NCBI RefSeq assembly: GCF_014641715.1
Contig: NZ_BMIG01000006.1
Span: 186,001-250,000, forward strand
Reading direction: 5' to 3'
Length of the DNA stretch: 64,000 bases
Source: Polaromonas eurypsychrophila
GTDB taxonomy: Bacteria > Pseudomonadota > Gammaproteobacteria > Burkholderiales > Burkholderiaceae_C
Shown: piece after piece, positions 17,001 to 24,668 of the stretch
How positions within the stretch are numbered: the first letter of the stretch is position 1
How the letters are laid out: each line of letters opens with the position of its first letter
Notes under the pieces: model-generated
Databases searched by the model: none
What the model was told of the DNA's origin: nothing
Seen by the model: the letters and a program-made list of their open reading frames with translations, nothing else
Translations under genes and position numbers: made by a program

Positions 17001-17522
17001 TTATGCCTTGGCTTTAGTACGCGACTTACTAGCCAGAGCACTTTTGGCGGGGCGATTAATAGTACTGACTCGTGCTGCCGGTTGAGAATCTGGCTTAGAC
17101 ACTTCGAGTAAGGGCATCGCGTTGACAACTGGACTGGGATATCCCATGCTTGATACCAAGTGACGACATCTCTCGGCAGCAACAAAGAATAACGGGGCCG
17201 TCAGCTCCCTCAAAAGCGGTTCTGGCAAATCGTTGCTTTGCGCTTCATCAAAAATTATCAAGCAACTAACTTGACAGCTAGCAATGAACGCCACCTGTCC
17301 ATTTTCTTGCCCCTTGGGCTGGCCAGTCACTGTTCTTTGAAATTTGATCTCTAGCTCATTTGATTTGCCGGGTGGCTGAGTCACTTCCAACTTACCAGTA
17401 TTACGAAATACCCCACTAGCCGCTTCGCCGAACGGAGTAAATCTCTCACAAGCAGCCTTCAAAGTCGCTAAATTTTTGATCTTATAGTTCAATGAGTGCG
17501 GCGGTTGTTTTGCGTCTGCCAA
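17001..17522 (-). CDS. SecB-like chaperone of a toxin-antitoxin-chaperone module
   Basis: 173 residues. It begins at a TTG (17522) preceded by a strong GGAGG nine bases away, inside the last 34 bases of hicB; no ATG lies near. The core fits the SecB fold: strand-rich GVFRNTGKLEVTQ and GQVAFIASCQVSCLIIF, then the family's helix motif as APLFFVAAERCRHLVSSMGY followed by PSPVVNAMPL (compare FPYAREcIsdLv-x-GFP-x-L-P in SecB). The C-terminal tail is Lys/Arg-rich, unlike the acidic zinc-binding tail of housekeeping SecB. Next to hicAB it is expected to protect the antitoxin and so control the toxin. Confidence 0.75.
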   Translation of the reverse strand: MADAKQPPHSLNYKIKNLATLKAACERFTPFGEAASGVFRNTGKLEVTQPPGKSNELEIKFQRTVTGQPKGQENGQVAFIASCQVSCLIIFDEAQSNDLPEPLLRELTAPLFFVAAERCRHLVSSMGYPSPVVNAMPLLEVSKPDSQPAARVSTINRPAKSALASKSRTKAKA

Positions 17523-17956
17523 TCTAAATTACCTCCAAATTCGAACACCTGCTCTTCCTCGAACTTCACCTCTAGCAACGTACCCGGTCTCATTGTTGAA
17601 CTATCGGTGGATGCTGAATCGCTACATGCAAGCTTTAACTCACATGCCTGCTTGACCCACTCGTTGAGACTAATTTCTTCGGTAGAGCAGTCAATTGCCA
17701 CTCTTTGATGAAGGCTAGGACCAACTCTAACGTTGAAAGTACCCTTACACGGCAGTTCTGGCGCGTCCCCAAGTTGCTGACATGTGGTTAGGTAGTCATC
17801 AACAGCTTCTTCAAACGCCGTTCCAATGTTTCCGAGAACATCGGCGCGATAGCTAACGACATCCCTAATAAACATCAATCTTCCGAACACAAACAATTCG
17901 TCCAGATCGACCTCGACAGAACCTAGATAGCCCTTGTACTCTAAAAATTTACTCAC
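17489..17956 (-). CDS. hicB: HicB-family antitoxin with C-terminal extension
   Basis: 155 residues from a GTG at 17956 that shares its G with the hicA stop (TAGTG). Residues about 1-65 form the HicB partial RNase H-like domain (YKGYLGSVEVDLDELFVFGR; GTAFEEAVDDYL). Residues about 72-110 look like a ribbon-helix-helix DNA-binding unit (GTFNVRVGPSLHQRVAID; LNEWVKQACELKL). About 45 further residues contain hydrophobic and aromatic patches (LLEVKFEEEQVFEFGGNLDW). Such an extra tail is what a chaperone-addiction sequence would look like. It should neutralise HicA and repress the operon. Confidence 0.85.
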   Translation of the reverse strand: MSKFLEYKGYLGSVEVDLDELFVFGRLMFIRDVVSYRADVLGNIGTAFEEAVDDYLTTCQQLGDAPELPCKGTFNVRVGPSLHQRVAIDCSTEEISLNEWVKQACELKLACSDSASTDSSTMRPGTLLEVKFEEEQVFEFGGNLDWQTQNNRRTH

Positions 17957-18207
17957 TATTTAATCACTCCTGCGTTTCGTAGCCCTTGCAGTAGGTCCTC
18001 TTGCGCATACGCTTTGACAACATTTCCTGGGTGAGGCTTGTGGATGAAAACCTTCACTTTTGCTTCCTTGTGCACGAATTTGCGACTAGCCCCATCGCCA
18101 TTAATCAAATCAAACCCGGAGTACTTCATCAAAGTTACAGCTTCATTCCATGTGAAGTCAGCACTCTTGCTTCGCAAGCGCTCGAGTAATTTTTCTTTTC
18201 GACTCAC
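17956..18207 (-). CDS. hicA: HicA-family toxin (mRNA interferase)
   Basis: 83 residues from a GTG at 18207 with GAAGG eight bases upstream. It has the double-stranded RNA-binding-like HicA fold pattern: helix MSRKEKLLERLRSKS, SGFDLINGDGASRKFVH, VKVFIHKPHPG with the His expected at the active site, and the closing helix EDLLQGLRNAGV. HicA toxins cleave mRNA and stop growth. It overlaps hicB by one base, and hicB overlaps the SecB-like gene, so the three are translationally coupled. Confidence 0.88.
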   Translation of the reverse strand: MSRKEKLLERLRSKSADFTWNEAVTLMKYSGFDLINGDGASRKFVHKEAKVKVFIHKPHPGNVVKAYAQEDLLQGLRNAGVIK

Positions 18208-18234
18208 GTAGTAAACCTTCGATATGGCAATTAT

Positions 18235-18252
18235 GCAACTATTTTTAGTTGC
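18235..18252. promoter_or_regulatory. palindrome upstream of hicA, candidate HicB operator
   Basis: GCAACTA-TTTT-TAGTTGC, a perfect inverted repeat with 7-base arms, 28 bases before the hicA start. HicB proteins with a DNA-binding C-domain repress their own promoter, so this is the natural operator candidate. On the plus strand it is followed by TTTT and could instead be a weak terminator. Confidence 0.45.
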
Positions 18253-18280
18253 TTTTCCCCGTGGGGGATACCCTCGGGTT

Positions 18281-18306
18281 GCCCCCGTTCAAGTAACACG
18301 GGGGGC
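18281..18306. promoter_or_regulatory. GC-rich hairpin in the rep/hicA intergenic region, candidate replication origin part
   Basis: GCCCCCGT and ACGGGGGGC flank a 9-base loop, with a second small palindrome CCCCGTGGGG at 18257-18266 and TATAAAT following at 18307. Hairpins of this kind form double-strand origins of rolling-circle replicons; the adjacent Rep gene makes this plausible. No nick consensus was recognised. Confidence 0.3.
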
Positions 18307-18370
18307 TATAAATACAAAACACACATAGTACGAGGTTTGTTACCAATTCCCCTCATTCAATTGTGGGATA

Positions 18371-18428
18371 GGCTGCGACCGGGGCGGAGGTGCCCCGTGG
18401 GCGCACCGCCCCCGGATGCAGCCTTTTT
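18371..18428 (+). terminator. long GC-rich hairpin with T-run upstream of the rep genes
   Basis: The outer stem GGCTGC/GCAGCC and the inner stem GGTGC/GCACC with GGGGCGG/CCGCCCC end in TTTTT. It lies 73 bases before the ribbon-helix-helix-like gene. It may be a leader terminator, the end of a small copy-control RNA, or origin structure; the sequence alone does not decide. Confidence 0.5.
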
Positions 18429-18501
18429 ACAACTGTCGAATAAATGTCATTTGACGTTTAACTAAATATTTGAGACATTCAGGAGAACTTCAGGAGTCTC
18501 C

Positions 18502-18894
18502 ATGAAAGCATCCGATCTCGTCACAGTATGGTCTGCGCCGGACAACTCGCGCCTCACAGCCAAGCAGTATTCCTTCCGCTTACCGGTTCACGTAGCTGCA
18601 AAACTCGCTGCCTTGGAGGAGCTTTATCCAACGCGCTCACGCACTCAACTTGTGGGCGATTTGCTTACCGCTGCTCTTGCCGAAGTTGAGAAAAATCTTG
18701 AGTGTCATGCAGGCGTTCCGATGGGGCACAAACATCCAGAAACTGACGAGGAAATGTTCGCAATGGCGGGACAAATTCTCCAATTCCATCAAGCGGCAAA
18801 CAAACATTACGCGGCTATTGAGACTGAACTGGGTAATGAGAACCCTAGCCTCCTGTTTGCCGCAAATTACTCTGTCACGGCAGAAGGAAAATGA
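18502..18894 (+). CDS. ribbon-helix-helix-like protein linked to rep, unknown role
   Basis: 130 residues. The segment AKQYSFRLPVHVAAKLAALE followed by YPTRSRTQLVGDLLTAALAE has the strand-helix-helix pattern of RHH DNA-binding proteins; residues 75-130 are helical and of no known type. Similar proteins precede rep genes in other mobile elements and are sometimes labelled pilin-related without clear support. Its stop overlaps the rep start (ATGA). A role in copy control or in repression of rep is inferred from position. Confidence 0.65.
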   Translation: MKASDLVTVWSAPDNSRLTAKQYSFRLPVHVAAKLAALEELYPTRSRTQLVGDLLTAALAEVEKNLECHAGVPMGHKHPETDEEMFAMAGQILQFHQAANKHYAAIETELGNENPSLLFAANYSVTAEGK

Positions 18895-19958
18895 ACCTTC
18901 TCGCCTCTGGTCTCGATACCGTCGAGTGCGCGTATTACCTGCATGCCGGTAGTGGGTGCAAGCTGGACTTCGCTGCTCTGCGGCTTCAGCGTGAGTACAT
19001 GCGTGAATCCAAACAGCCTGAGGCGGCTGTGCTGGAACTGGGAGGCATGGAGTTTTTGCTGTCGCCGAACGGCACCAAGTCTGGCTACCCCTTCGTCATT
19101 TCCAATCAGGATTGCACCATCCAGTTTGGAGAATTCAACAATCCCAGCTTCTTCGTGCGTTACAGCAGCTTTGCGCTGTGGTGCAAGGGGGCCAAGTTTT
19201 TACATGAACGATTCCTGGCTTGGGCTGAGTCGCTGGGCTTGCAGGCGCTCAGGCCGGAAGGACTCTCTCGGTGCGATTTCGCGTTTGACTTCTTGCTGCC
19301 GCAGATTGACTTTGATGAGGACAACTTCGTCACCACCGCCGAGAAAGACAGCCAGCATCGAAAAAATGGCAAGGTGCAGACCTTCACCTTCGGGCGGGAT
19401 GAAATCGTCCTGCGGGTCTACAACAAGTCCGACGAAATCAAAGAGGCCAGCGGCAAATACTGGTTTTATCTCTTTTGGCAAGAACAAACAGAAAACGTCT
19501 GGCGCGTGGAGTGGCAGATTCGCAAGGAAACCTTGAAACGCTTTGGCCTGCGTACCTTTCAGGACCTGTTTGACGGCTACGGCGACGTGCTGCGCTACCT
19601 CATCAGCGAACACACTAGCCTGCGGGTCAAGACCGAGGACGCCAACCGCTCACGCTGGCCCGTACATCCCCTCTGGACCATGCTGGGCGAACACATCAAC
19701 ACCCTGCCCGCTCAAGGCGTGTACCGGGAGATTGATCCCCGGATGGCGCTGGACGAAATCCTCCTACGCATGGCGATCAGCATGGAAGGCTACCTCAAGA
19801 AAATTGCAGCGATTGAGTGCTTGAAAGAAGGCCGGCCCATGCTCTCGCAAGTCCAAACCATTGACCGGCTGATTCCCTTGCTGGACAAAGTGCACAACGC
19901 TTTGACCTGGCGCGGGGATGTGCAAAAGCGCATGGATCAATTGAGGCTTGCGTCGTGA
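18891..19958 (+). CDS. replication initiation protein, Rep_trans (rolling-circle) type
   Basis: 355 residues. It resembles initiators of integrative elements and rolling-circle replicons: SRCDFAFDFLLPQIDFD at about residue 127 (metal-binding/catalytic acidic region) and VLRVYNKSDEIKEASGK at about 174 with Tyr177 as probable nucleophile. The C-terminal half is helical. It would nick the element's origin to start leading-strand synthesis. It overlaps the RHH-like gene and the next small ORF, so all are in one transcript. Confidence 0.8.
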   Translation: MNLLASGLDTVECAYYLHAGSGCKLDFAALRLQREYMRESKQPEAAVLELGGMEFLLSPNGTKSGYPFVISNQDCTIQFGEFNNPSFFVRYSSFALWCKGAKFLHERFLAWAESLGLQALRPEGLSRCDFAFDFLLPQIDFDEDNFVTTAEKDSQHRKNGKVQTFTFGRDEIVLRVYNKSDEIKEASGKYWFYLFWQEQTENVWRVEWQIRKETLKRFGLRTFQDLFDGYGDVLRYLISEHTSLRVKTEDANRSRWPVHPLWTMLGEHINTLPAQGVYREIDPRMALDEILLRMAISMEGYLKKIAAIECLKEGRPMLSQVQTIDRLIPLLDKVHNALTWRGDVQKRMDQLRLAS

Positions 19959-20194
19959 TGTTGCTCGATCACCTGCTGGAAGCTGTCAACGCTCGCAAGA
20001 ACCGGGCGCTGCTGGTGGCTGAAGCTTCACTGTCGGAATCACAGTTCCGGGCCTTCCGGCGACTGTTCTTGGATGAGTTTGGCCGTAATGGACTGGAAAC
20101 GGAATTGGCGCGGATCGTGGCCGAAGATCAAAAGCGAAAAGGAGCGGAATTGGGCAGGCCGATACATGCAGGAAAGGAGGTGCCCCATGATTGA
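19958..20194 (+). CDS. small hypothetical protein of the element
   Basis: 78 residues from the ATG at 19958, overlapping the rep stop (TGATG); a GTG one codon earlier is also possible. It is helical and charged (ESQFRAFRRLFLDEFGRNGL) with no signal peptide and no recognised domain. The position between rep and the recombinase suggests an accessory replication or excision factor, but nothing in the sequence proves it. Confidence 0.55.
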   Translation: MLLDHLLEAVNARKNRALLVAEASLSESQFRAFRRLFLDEFGRNGLETELARIVAEDQKRKGAELGRPIHAGKEVPHD

Positions 20195-20334
20195 AAAAAC
20201 CACAATCCGAACTGATCGTCGATTGCGATCTGCAAGCAAACTTGCCTTTGCTGCCTGCTGAACTGAAACTGGTGCAGGAACTGCTGCCCGAGCTGGTCAA
20301 AGATGTTCTTTGGCTGCAAGACGACAAGGAGTAA
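20191..20334 (+). CDS. very small hypothetical protein (47 residues), TTG start
   Basis: The frame runs from TTG 20191, which overlaps the preceding stop (TTGA), to TAA 20332-20334, three bases before the recombinase ATG. AGGAGG at 20175-20180 lies about ten bases upstream. The product is acidic and Leu-rich (LPLLPAELKLVQELLPELVK), probably helical. An ATG at 20187 in another frame gives only 24 residues. The tight packing on both sides favours the TTG frame. Confidence 0.5.
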   Translation: MKKPQSELIVDCDLQANLPLLPAELKLVQELLPELVKDVLWLQDDKE

Positions 20335-20337
20335 AAA

Positions 20338-21954
20338 ATGGCTGTTGCGCTATATGCCCGGGTATCCACCACCAAGCAGGCGGACAAGGATTTATCCATC
20401 CCTGACCAATTGCGACAGATGCGGGACTGGTCAAAGCGCAACGGGTATTCCGTCGCCAAGGAGTACGTCGAGCCCGGAGCCTCTGCCACCGATGACCGGC
20501 GGCCAGAGTTCCAGCAGATGATCTCGGACTCCACCCTCAAGCCTTCACCCTATGAGGCGATCATCGTGCACAGCCTGTCGCGTTTCTTTCGGGACTCGCT
20601 GCAATTTGCGCTCTATGAACGCCAGCTCAAAAAGTCTGGCGTCAAGCTCATTTCGATCACCCAGCAGACCAGCGACGATGCGGGCGGGGAGATGGCACGC
20701 AAGATTTTCAGCATGTTCGATGAGTATCAGAGTAAGGAAACCGGCAAGCACACGCTGCGGGCCTTGAAAGAGAACGCTCGGCAAGGCTTCTTTAATGGCT
20801 CCAAACCGCCCTTTGGCTACAAGACCGAAGAACTGGATTTGCCAGCGGCCAAGGGCAAGAAAAAGCGGCTGGTGATTGATGAGGCCGAAGCGCCCACGGT
20901 GCGGCGAATTTTCGAGCTCTACTACAGCGGCTTGAACGGCTGCGAGATGGGGTGCTTGCAGATTGCTGCGAACTTGGACGAACACGGGGTAAAGCGCAGG
21001 GGTGCCAAATGGACGCGAAACAGGGTGCAGCAGCTGCTCGGTGACGCGGCCTACATGGGCGACTACGTTTTCAACAAAAAGGATATGCAGGCGCAGCAGA
21101 TCAAGCCCGAGGAAGAGTGGGTGCGCGTGTCCATCGACCCCATTATTGATAAGCAGGTATTTTTGGCGGTGGCCCAGAGGCGTCACGACAGATCGCCGGC
21201 TGTCACGCCTGCCCGGGTGGTCAGCACACCGACGCTGCTCACTGGCCTGCTGCGCTGCGATAACTGCGGCGCGGGTATGACGACTGCCACGGGCAAAGGC
21301 GGGCGGTACCAGTATTACAAGTGCAATACCCGCATCGGTCGGGGCGCTGGCGCTTGCTGTACCCCGGCCGTGCCGATGCAGAAGATGGACGATCTTGTCC
21401 TGGCTGCGTTTGCGGACAAGGTACTGACTCCAGAACGCCTGCGGGCAATGCTGCAGGAGATGAAGCAACACCTGAAACAGGCCGCTTCAGGACAAGATGA
21501 AACGCTGCGCACCCTGAAAAAGGAGCTGGTCGAGCTGGAAACCGCCACCAACCGGCTTTATGAGGCCGTGGAGAAAGGCCTACTGCCAATGGATGACACG
21601 CTCAAGGGACGGGCTCAAAAGCTCAAGGCAAGGCGTGAAGCCCTATTGATTGAGGTCGCGGGCACCAACCGCATGAAGGAGCTTCCGGTGACTATGCTGT
21701 CAGCCCGGCAGTTGGACACGTTCGGCACAGCTTTGCGGGCTCGGGTGCTGGATCGAACGGCAGGGTTCTCAAAGCGCTATCTGCGCGAGTTCGTGAGCGA
21801 AATCCGGTTCGATGGAAAGCGGATCGTGATGCGCGGCAAAAAGGCGGTTTTGCTGGCTGCTGCGGCACAAAAAGAAATGGGCACTACAAGAGTGCCCAGA
21901 TCGGAACCTAATTGGCTCCTCAACCTGGGCTCGAACCAGGGACCTACGGATTAA
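20338..21954 (+). CDS. large serine recombinase (integrase of the element)
   Basis: 538 residues. Catalytic domain about 1-150 with nucleophile Ser10 (ALYARVSTTKQ) and HSLSRFFRD; recombinase domain about 160-290 (GFFNGSKPPFGYK); zinc ribbon (LLRCDNCGAGM, YYKC); coiled coil about 365-440 (LKKELVELETATNRLYEAVE). It should integrate and excise the element. GGAG stands eight bases before the ATG, inside the preceding small ORF. The last 14 residues (NWLLNLGSNQGPTD) are read antisense through tRNA-Asn and the preceding residues through a terminator, so the C-terminus crosses the att site and changes with location. Confidence 0.93.
   Translation: MAVALYARVSTTKQADKDLSIPDQLRQMRDWSKRNGYSVAKEYVEPGASATDDRRPEFQQMISDSTLKPSPYEAIIVHSLSRFFRDSLQFALYERQLKKSGVKLISITQQTSDDAGGEMARKIFSMFDEYQSKETGKHTLRALKENARQGFFNGSKPPFGYKTEELDLPAAKGKKKRLVIDEAEAPTVRRIFELYYSGLNGCEMGCLQIAANLDEHGVKRRGAKWTRNRVQQLLGDAAYMGDYVFNKKDMQAQQIKPEEEWVRVSIDPIIDKQVFLAVAQRRHDRSPAVTPARVVSTPTLLTGLLRCDNCGAGMTTATGKGGRYQYYKCNTRIGRGAGACCTPAVPMQKMDDLVLAAFADKVLTPERLRAMLQEMKQHLKQAASGQDETLRTLKKELVELETATNRLYEAVEKGLLPMDDTLKGRAQKLKARREALLIEVAGTNRMKELPVTMLSARQLDTFGTALRARVLDRTAGFSKRYLREFVSEIRFDGKRIVMRGKKAVLLAAAAQKEMGTTRVPRSEPNWLLNLGSNQGPTD
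21868..21897 (-). terminator. Rho-independent terminator behind tRNA-Asn, inside the recombinase gene
   Basis: On the minus strand GGGCACT-CTTGT-AGTGCCC is followed by ATTTCTTTTTG. It lies 15 bases after the tRNA CCA. Because it is on the element side of the predicted attachment core, the element seems to supply a replacement for the displaced native terminator at 16571-16609. Confidence 0.7.
21913..21919. other. predicted right attachment-site core (attR) in tRNA-Asn
   Basis: TGGCTCC, the complement of the tRNA 3' GGAGCCA, repeats the sequence at 16618. The tRNA stays complete because the element brings an identical 3' end. Confidence 0.6.
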
Positions 21955-21988
21955 CAGTCCGGCGCTCTACCAACTGAGCTATTGAGGA
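21913..21988 (-). tRNA. tRNA-Asn (anticodon GTT)
   Basis: 76 bases with encoded CCA. Acceptor arms TCCTCAA/TTGAGGA, D-arm GCTCAGTTGGTAGAGC, anticodon loop CTGTTAA with GTT at 21953-21955, T-arm CCTGGTTCGAGCCCAGG. All stems pair. It is the insertion target of the 5.3-kb element, whose recombinase gene runs antisense into it. Confidence 0.97.
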
Positions 21989-22000
21989 ATACAGCCTAAC

Positions 22001-22006
22001 ATTATA
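22001..22006 (-). promoter_or_regulatory. -10 hexamer of the tRNA-Asn promoter
   Basis: TATAAT on the minus strand lies 12 bases upstream of the tRNA 5' end. No convincing -35 was seen at the normal distance. Confidence 0.55.
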
Positions 22007-22175
22007 GCCTTAAATATTTGCGCTTCTCCCCCCGACAAGCATCGCGAGCACTGGCAGTGCACGCGAATGGCCGCGTGGAGTACCATTCCCGCAGGCTGCG
22101 TCTCTACTCTGCGTGCACACATCGCGGGAGTGAATCGACAGGCTGGCTCCAAGCTCCTATTTTTATTTGCCTGCG

Positions 22176-22940
22176 ATGCGCAAGTCTCCCCATACCCTGC
22201 CCTGGCTTGATGCCAACGACGCCTTCCCCCTGGTTGATACGGCCTGGGGCGAGAGCGATCCGGCGCCGGGCTTGCTGGCGGCGGGACGAACTCTTAATGT
22301 GCCGACCTTGCTGCAAGCCTACGCTCTCGGCATTTTTCCGTGGTTTGGCGTTGGACAGCCTGTTTTGTGGTGGAGCCCTGACCCACGCATGGTGCTGCGC
22401 ACAAAGGATTTCAGGCTGCATCGCTCGCTTCGCAAAAGCATCGGCCACTTCCGTGAAACGCCCGGACACGACATACGCTTCGATACGGCGTTTGCCCAGG
22501 TGATAGGCGCCTGCGCCAACACACCGCGCGCGGGACAGGCAGGCACCTGGATTGTTCCGGACATGGTGCAGGCCTACATCGCGCTTCACGGGGCGGGCCA
22601 TGCACACAGCGTTGAAACCTGGATAGACGGCGAACTCGCCGGGGGGCTGTACTGCGTGAACATCGGCGGTATGGTGTTTGGCGAGTCCATGTTTGCGCAC
22701 CGTACCGATGCATCCAAACTCGCGCTGGCGGCTCTGGTGGCATTTTGCCGGGCTCAAGGCCTCACCATGATCGACTGTCAGCAGAATACCCGGCACCTGG
22801 CTTCGCTGGGCGCGGCGGAAATTCCGCGTGCGCAATTTGTCGCGCAGGTGGCAAGCAGCGCGACACAGACGCCACCAAGTTGGGAATTTGAGCCCCTATA
22901 CTGGAATCAGTTATTGACGCTCGAATTCAGAACTACCTGA
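22176..22940 (+). CDS. aat: leucyl/phenylalanyl-tRNA--protein transferase
   Basis: 254 residues from the ATG at 22176; a TTG nine bases earlier is in frame but less likely. Family motifs: [50 protein letters not shown] and the C-terminal [16 protein letters not shown]. It transfers Leu or Phe from tRNA to proteins with N-terminal Arg or Lys, marking them for ClpS/ClpAP. It is followed four bases later by bpt, the second N-degron transferase. Confidence 0.96.
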   Translation: MRKSPHTLPWLDANDAFPLVDTAWGESDPAPGLLAAGRTLNVPTLLQAYALGIFPWFGVGQPVLWWSPDPRMVLRTKDFRLHRSLRKSIGHFRETPGHDIRFDTAFAQVIGACANTPRAGQAGTWIVPDMVQAYIALHGAGHAHSVETWIDGELAGGLYCVNIGGMVFGESMFAHRTDASKLALAALVAFCRAQGLTMIDCQQNTRHLASLGAAEIPRAQFVAQVASSATQTPPSWEFEPLYWNQLLTLEFRTT

Positions 22941-22944
22941 CTAC

Positions 22945-23700
22945 GTGACGCATCTCAAAGACCTGCCCCTTCAGGCGCTGCAGTTTTATGCCACAGCGCC
23001 TTACCCCTGCAGCTACCTGCCCGGCCGGCAGGCACGCTCTCAGGTTGCCACACCCAGCCACCTGATTCACAACGCAGCCTATTCGGAACTTGTCACCAAC
23101 GGCTTTCGCCGCAGCGGCATGTTCACCTACCGCCCCTATTGCGATGGCTGCCAGGCCTGTGTGCCCTTGCGTGTTCCCGTCGCCAGCTTTACGCCCGACC
23201 GTAGCCAGCGTCGTGCCTGGAAGCGCCACCAACTGCTTCTGTCGCGTGTGCTCAAACTGTGTTTCATGCCCGAGCACTACCAGCTCTACCTGCGCTACCA
23301 GAACGGCCGCCACTCCGGCGGCGGCATGGACCACGACAGCGTGGACCAGTACACCCAGTTTCTGCTGCAAAGTCGCGTCAACTCGCGCTTGGTGGAATTC
23401 CGTGAGACCTTGCCCAGTGGGGAGGCGGGCGCGTTGAAAATGGTGTCGATTCTGGACGTACTCGAAGACGGCGTTTCTGCTGTGTACACCTTTTACGAGC
23501 CCGATGCCCAGGCCAGCTACGGCAACTACAGCGTGCTTTGGCAGATTGAACAGGCCCGGCAGTTGGGGCTGCCCCATGTTTACCTCGGTTACTGGATCGC
23601 CCAGAGTCCGAAGATGAACTACAAGGCCCGGTTTTTGCCGAACCAGATTCTGGTCGATGGAGAATGGGTTACAGCCCCTGCCGAGCGCAGCGCTGGCTGA
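22945..23700 (+). CDS. bpt: aspartate/glutamate leucyltransferase Bpt
   Basis: 251 residues from a GTG at 22945, close behind aat. It belongs to the Ate1-like family: [20 protein letters not shown] at the N-terminus, [20 protein letters not shown] with the Cys cluster, and [19 protein letters not shown] near the end. It adds Leu to N-terminal Asp or Glu. The aat-bpt pair forms a two-gene N-degron operon. Confidence 0.95.
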   Translation: MTHLKDLPLQALQFYATAPYPCSYLPGRQARSQVATPSHLIHNAAYSELVTNGFRRSGMFTYRPYCDGCQACVPLRVPVASFTPDRSQRRAWKRHQLLLSRVLKLCFMPEHYQLYLRYQNGRHSGGGMDHDSVDQYTQFLLQSRVNSRLVEFRETLPSGEAGALKMVSILDVLEDGVSAVYTFYEPDAQASYGNYSVLWQIEQARQLGLPHVYLGYWIAQSPKMNYKARFLPNQILVDGEWVTAPAERSAG

Positions 23701-23779
23701 AACCGTTCGCAGCGCAAAGCACGCTGCGCTTTGGCAGTTAACTCGCATTTCACAGGGTAAAATTTGGCCCTGGCCTCCT

Positions 23780-24571
23780 ATGAAAAAATCCGACCCCTCC
23801 GCTCAGCCCGCCAAACCTACAGTTCAGGTGATAGAACGCATGTTCACCTTGCTGGAGATTCTGTCGACGCGTGAGGAAGCAGTCTCGCTCAAGGAAATCA
23901 GCGAAAAATCGGGACTGCATCCGTCCACGGCGCACCGCATCCTGAACGATCTGGCGACCGGCCGCTTTGTGGACAGACCTGTCGCCGGCAGCTACCGGTT
24001 GGGCATGCGACTGCTCGAACTCGGCAACCTCGTGAAAGCACGGCTCAGCGTGCGTGATGCTGCCCTGACGCCGATGCGCGAGCTGCATCGCCTGATCCAG
24101 CAACCGGTGAACCTGAGCGTGCGCCAAGGTGATGAAATCATTTATGTGGAGCGCGCCTACAGCGAACGCTCGGGCATGCAAGTGGTGCGGGCGATTGGCG
24201 GGCGCGCGCCGCTGCACCTGACCTCTGTGGGCAAGCTGTTCCTGGCCTTTGATGATCCGCAGCGCCTGCGAACCTATGCCACCCGCACCGGCTTGCCGGG
24301 CCAGACAAAAAACAGCATCACCCAGCTACCCACGCTGGAGCGCGAACTGTCAAAAGCTCGCCAATACGGCATTGCCCGCGACAATGAGGAACTGGAACTC
24401 GGGGTGCGCTGCATGGCTGCCGGTATTTACGACGACCAGAGCAAACTGGTGGCGGGCCTTTCGATCTCGGCCCCTGCGGACAGGCTGGACGAAAGCTGGT
24501 TGCAAAAGCTTGAGGCAACCGCACATGAAATTTCTGCAGCGCTCGGCTACAGATCCGAAAATTTCAAGTAA
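23780..24571 (+). CDS. IclR-family transcriptional regulator
   Basis: 263 residues from the ATG at 23780; the longer upstream frame overlaps bpt. Winged helix-turn-helix at residues about 12-70 (LLEILSTREEAVSLKEISEK and LHPSTAHRILNDL), then the IclR effector-binding GAF-like domain (LHLTSVGKLFLAF; GIARDNEELELGVRCMAAGI). The controlled genes are not obvious, since neighbours are housekeeping; it may act elsewhere or on pbpG. The effector is unknown. Confidence 0.92.
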   Translation: MKKSDPSAQPAKPTVQVIERMFTLLEILSTREEAVSLKEISEKSGLHPSTAHRILNDLATGRFVDRPVAGSYRLGMRLLELGNLVKARLSVRDAALTPMRELHRLIQQPVNLSVRQGDEIIYVERAYSERSGMQVVRAIGGRAPLHLTSVGKLFLAFDDPQRLRTYATRTGLPGQTKNSITQLPTLERELSKARQYGIARDNEELELGVRCMAAGIYDDQSKLVAGLSISAPADRLDESWLQKLEATAHEISAALGYRSENFK

Positions 24572-24575
24572 AAAA

Positions 24576-24624
24576 GAGGTCTGGCCCTTTTTCAGCAAGC
24601 GGCATAAGCTATCAATAAGATAGC
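24576..24624 (-). repeat. family B palindromic repeat, copy 3
   Basis: GGTCTGGCCC ... GCAAGCGGCATAAGCTATCA ... GATAGC between the IclR gene and pbpG, intergenic. Same order as the other copies, read on the minus strand. Confidence 0.65.
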
Positions 24625-24668
24625 AGGATCGCTGGTCGGAGAAGCTGAAAAACAGGTTTTGCGCTGCT

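Larger units (their letters stand above)
16618..21919. mobile_element. 5.3-kb integrative element in the 3' end of tRNA-Asn
   Basis: It is bounded by a 7-base direct repeat TGGCTCC (16618-16624 and 21913-21919); the right copy is the complement of the GGAGCCA end of tRNA-Asn. Beyond the core, 14 of 18 bases match at the inner left end and the tRNA. It carries a large serine recombinase at the tRNA end, a Rep_trans-type initiator, a ribbon-helix-helix-like protein, a hicA-hicB-secB-like module and a tandem-repeat protein. The left half is clearly poorer in GC than the surroundings. No conjugation genes are visible, so it is an integrated plasmid-like or mobilisable element. Confidence 0.75.

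Noticed and set aside
20187-20261. 24-residue frame from the ATG at 20187
   Set aside because: Very short and unlike a protein; the overlapping TTG frame runs neatly to the next gene.
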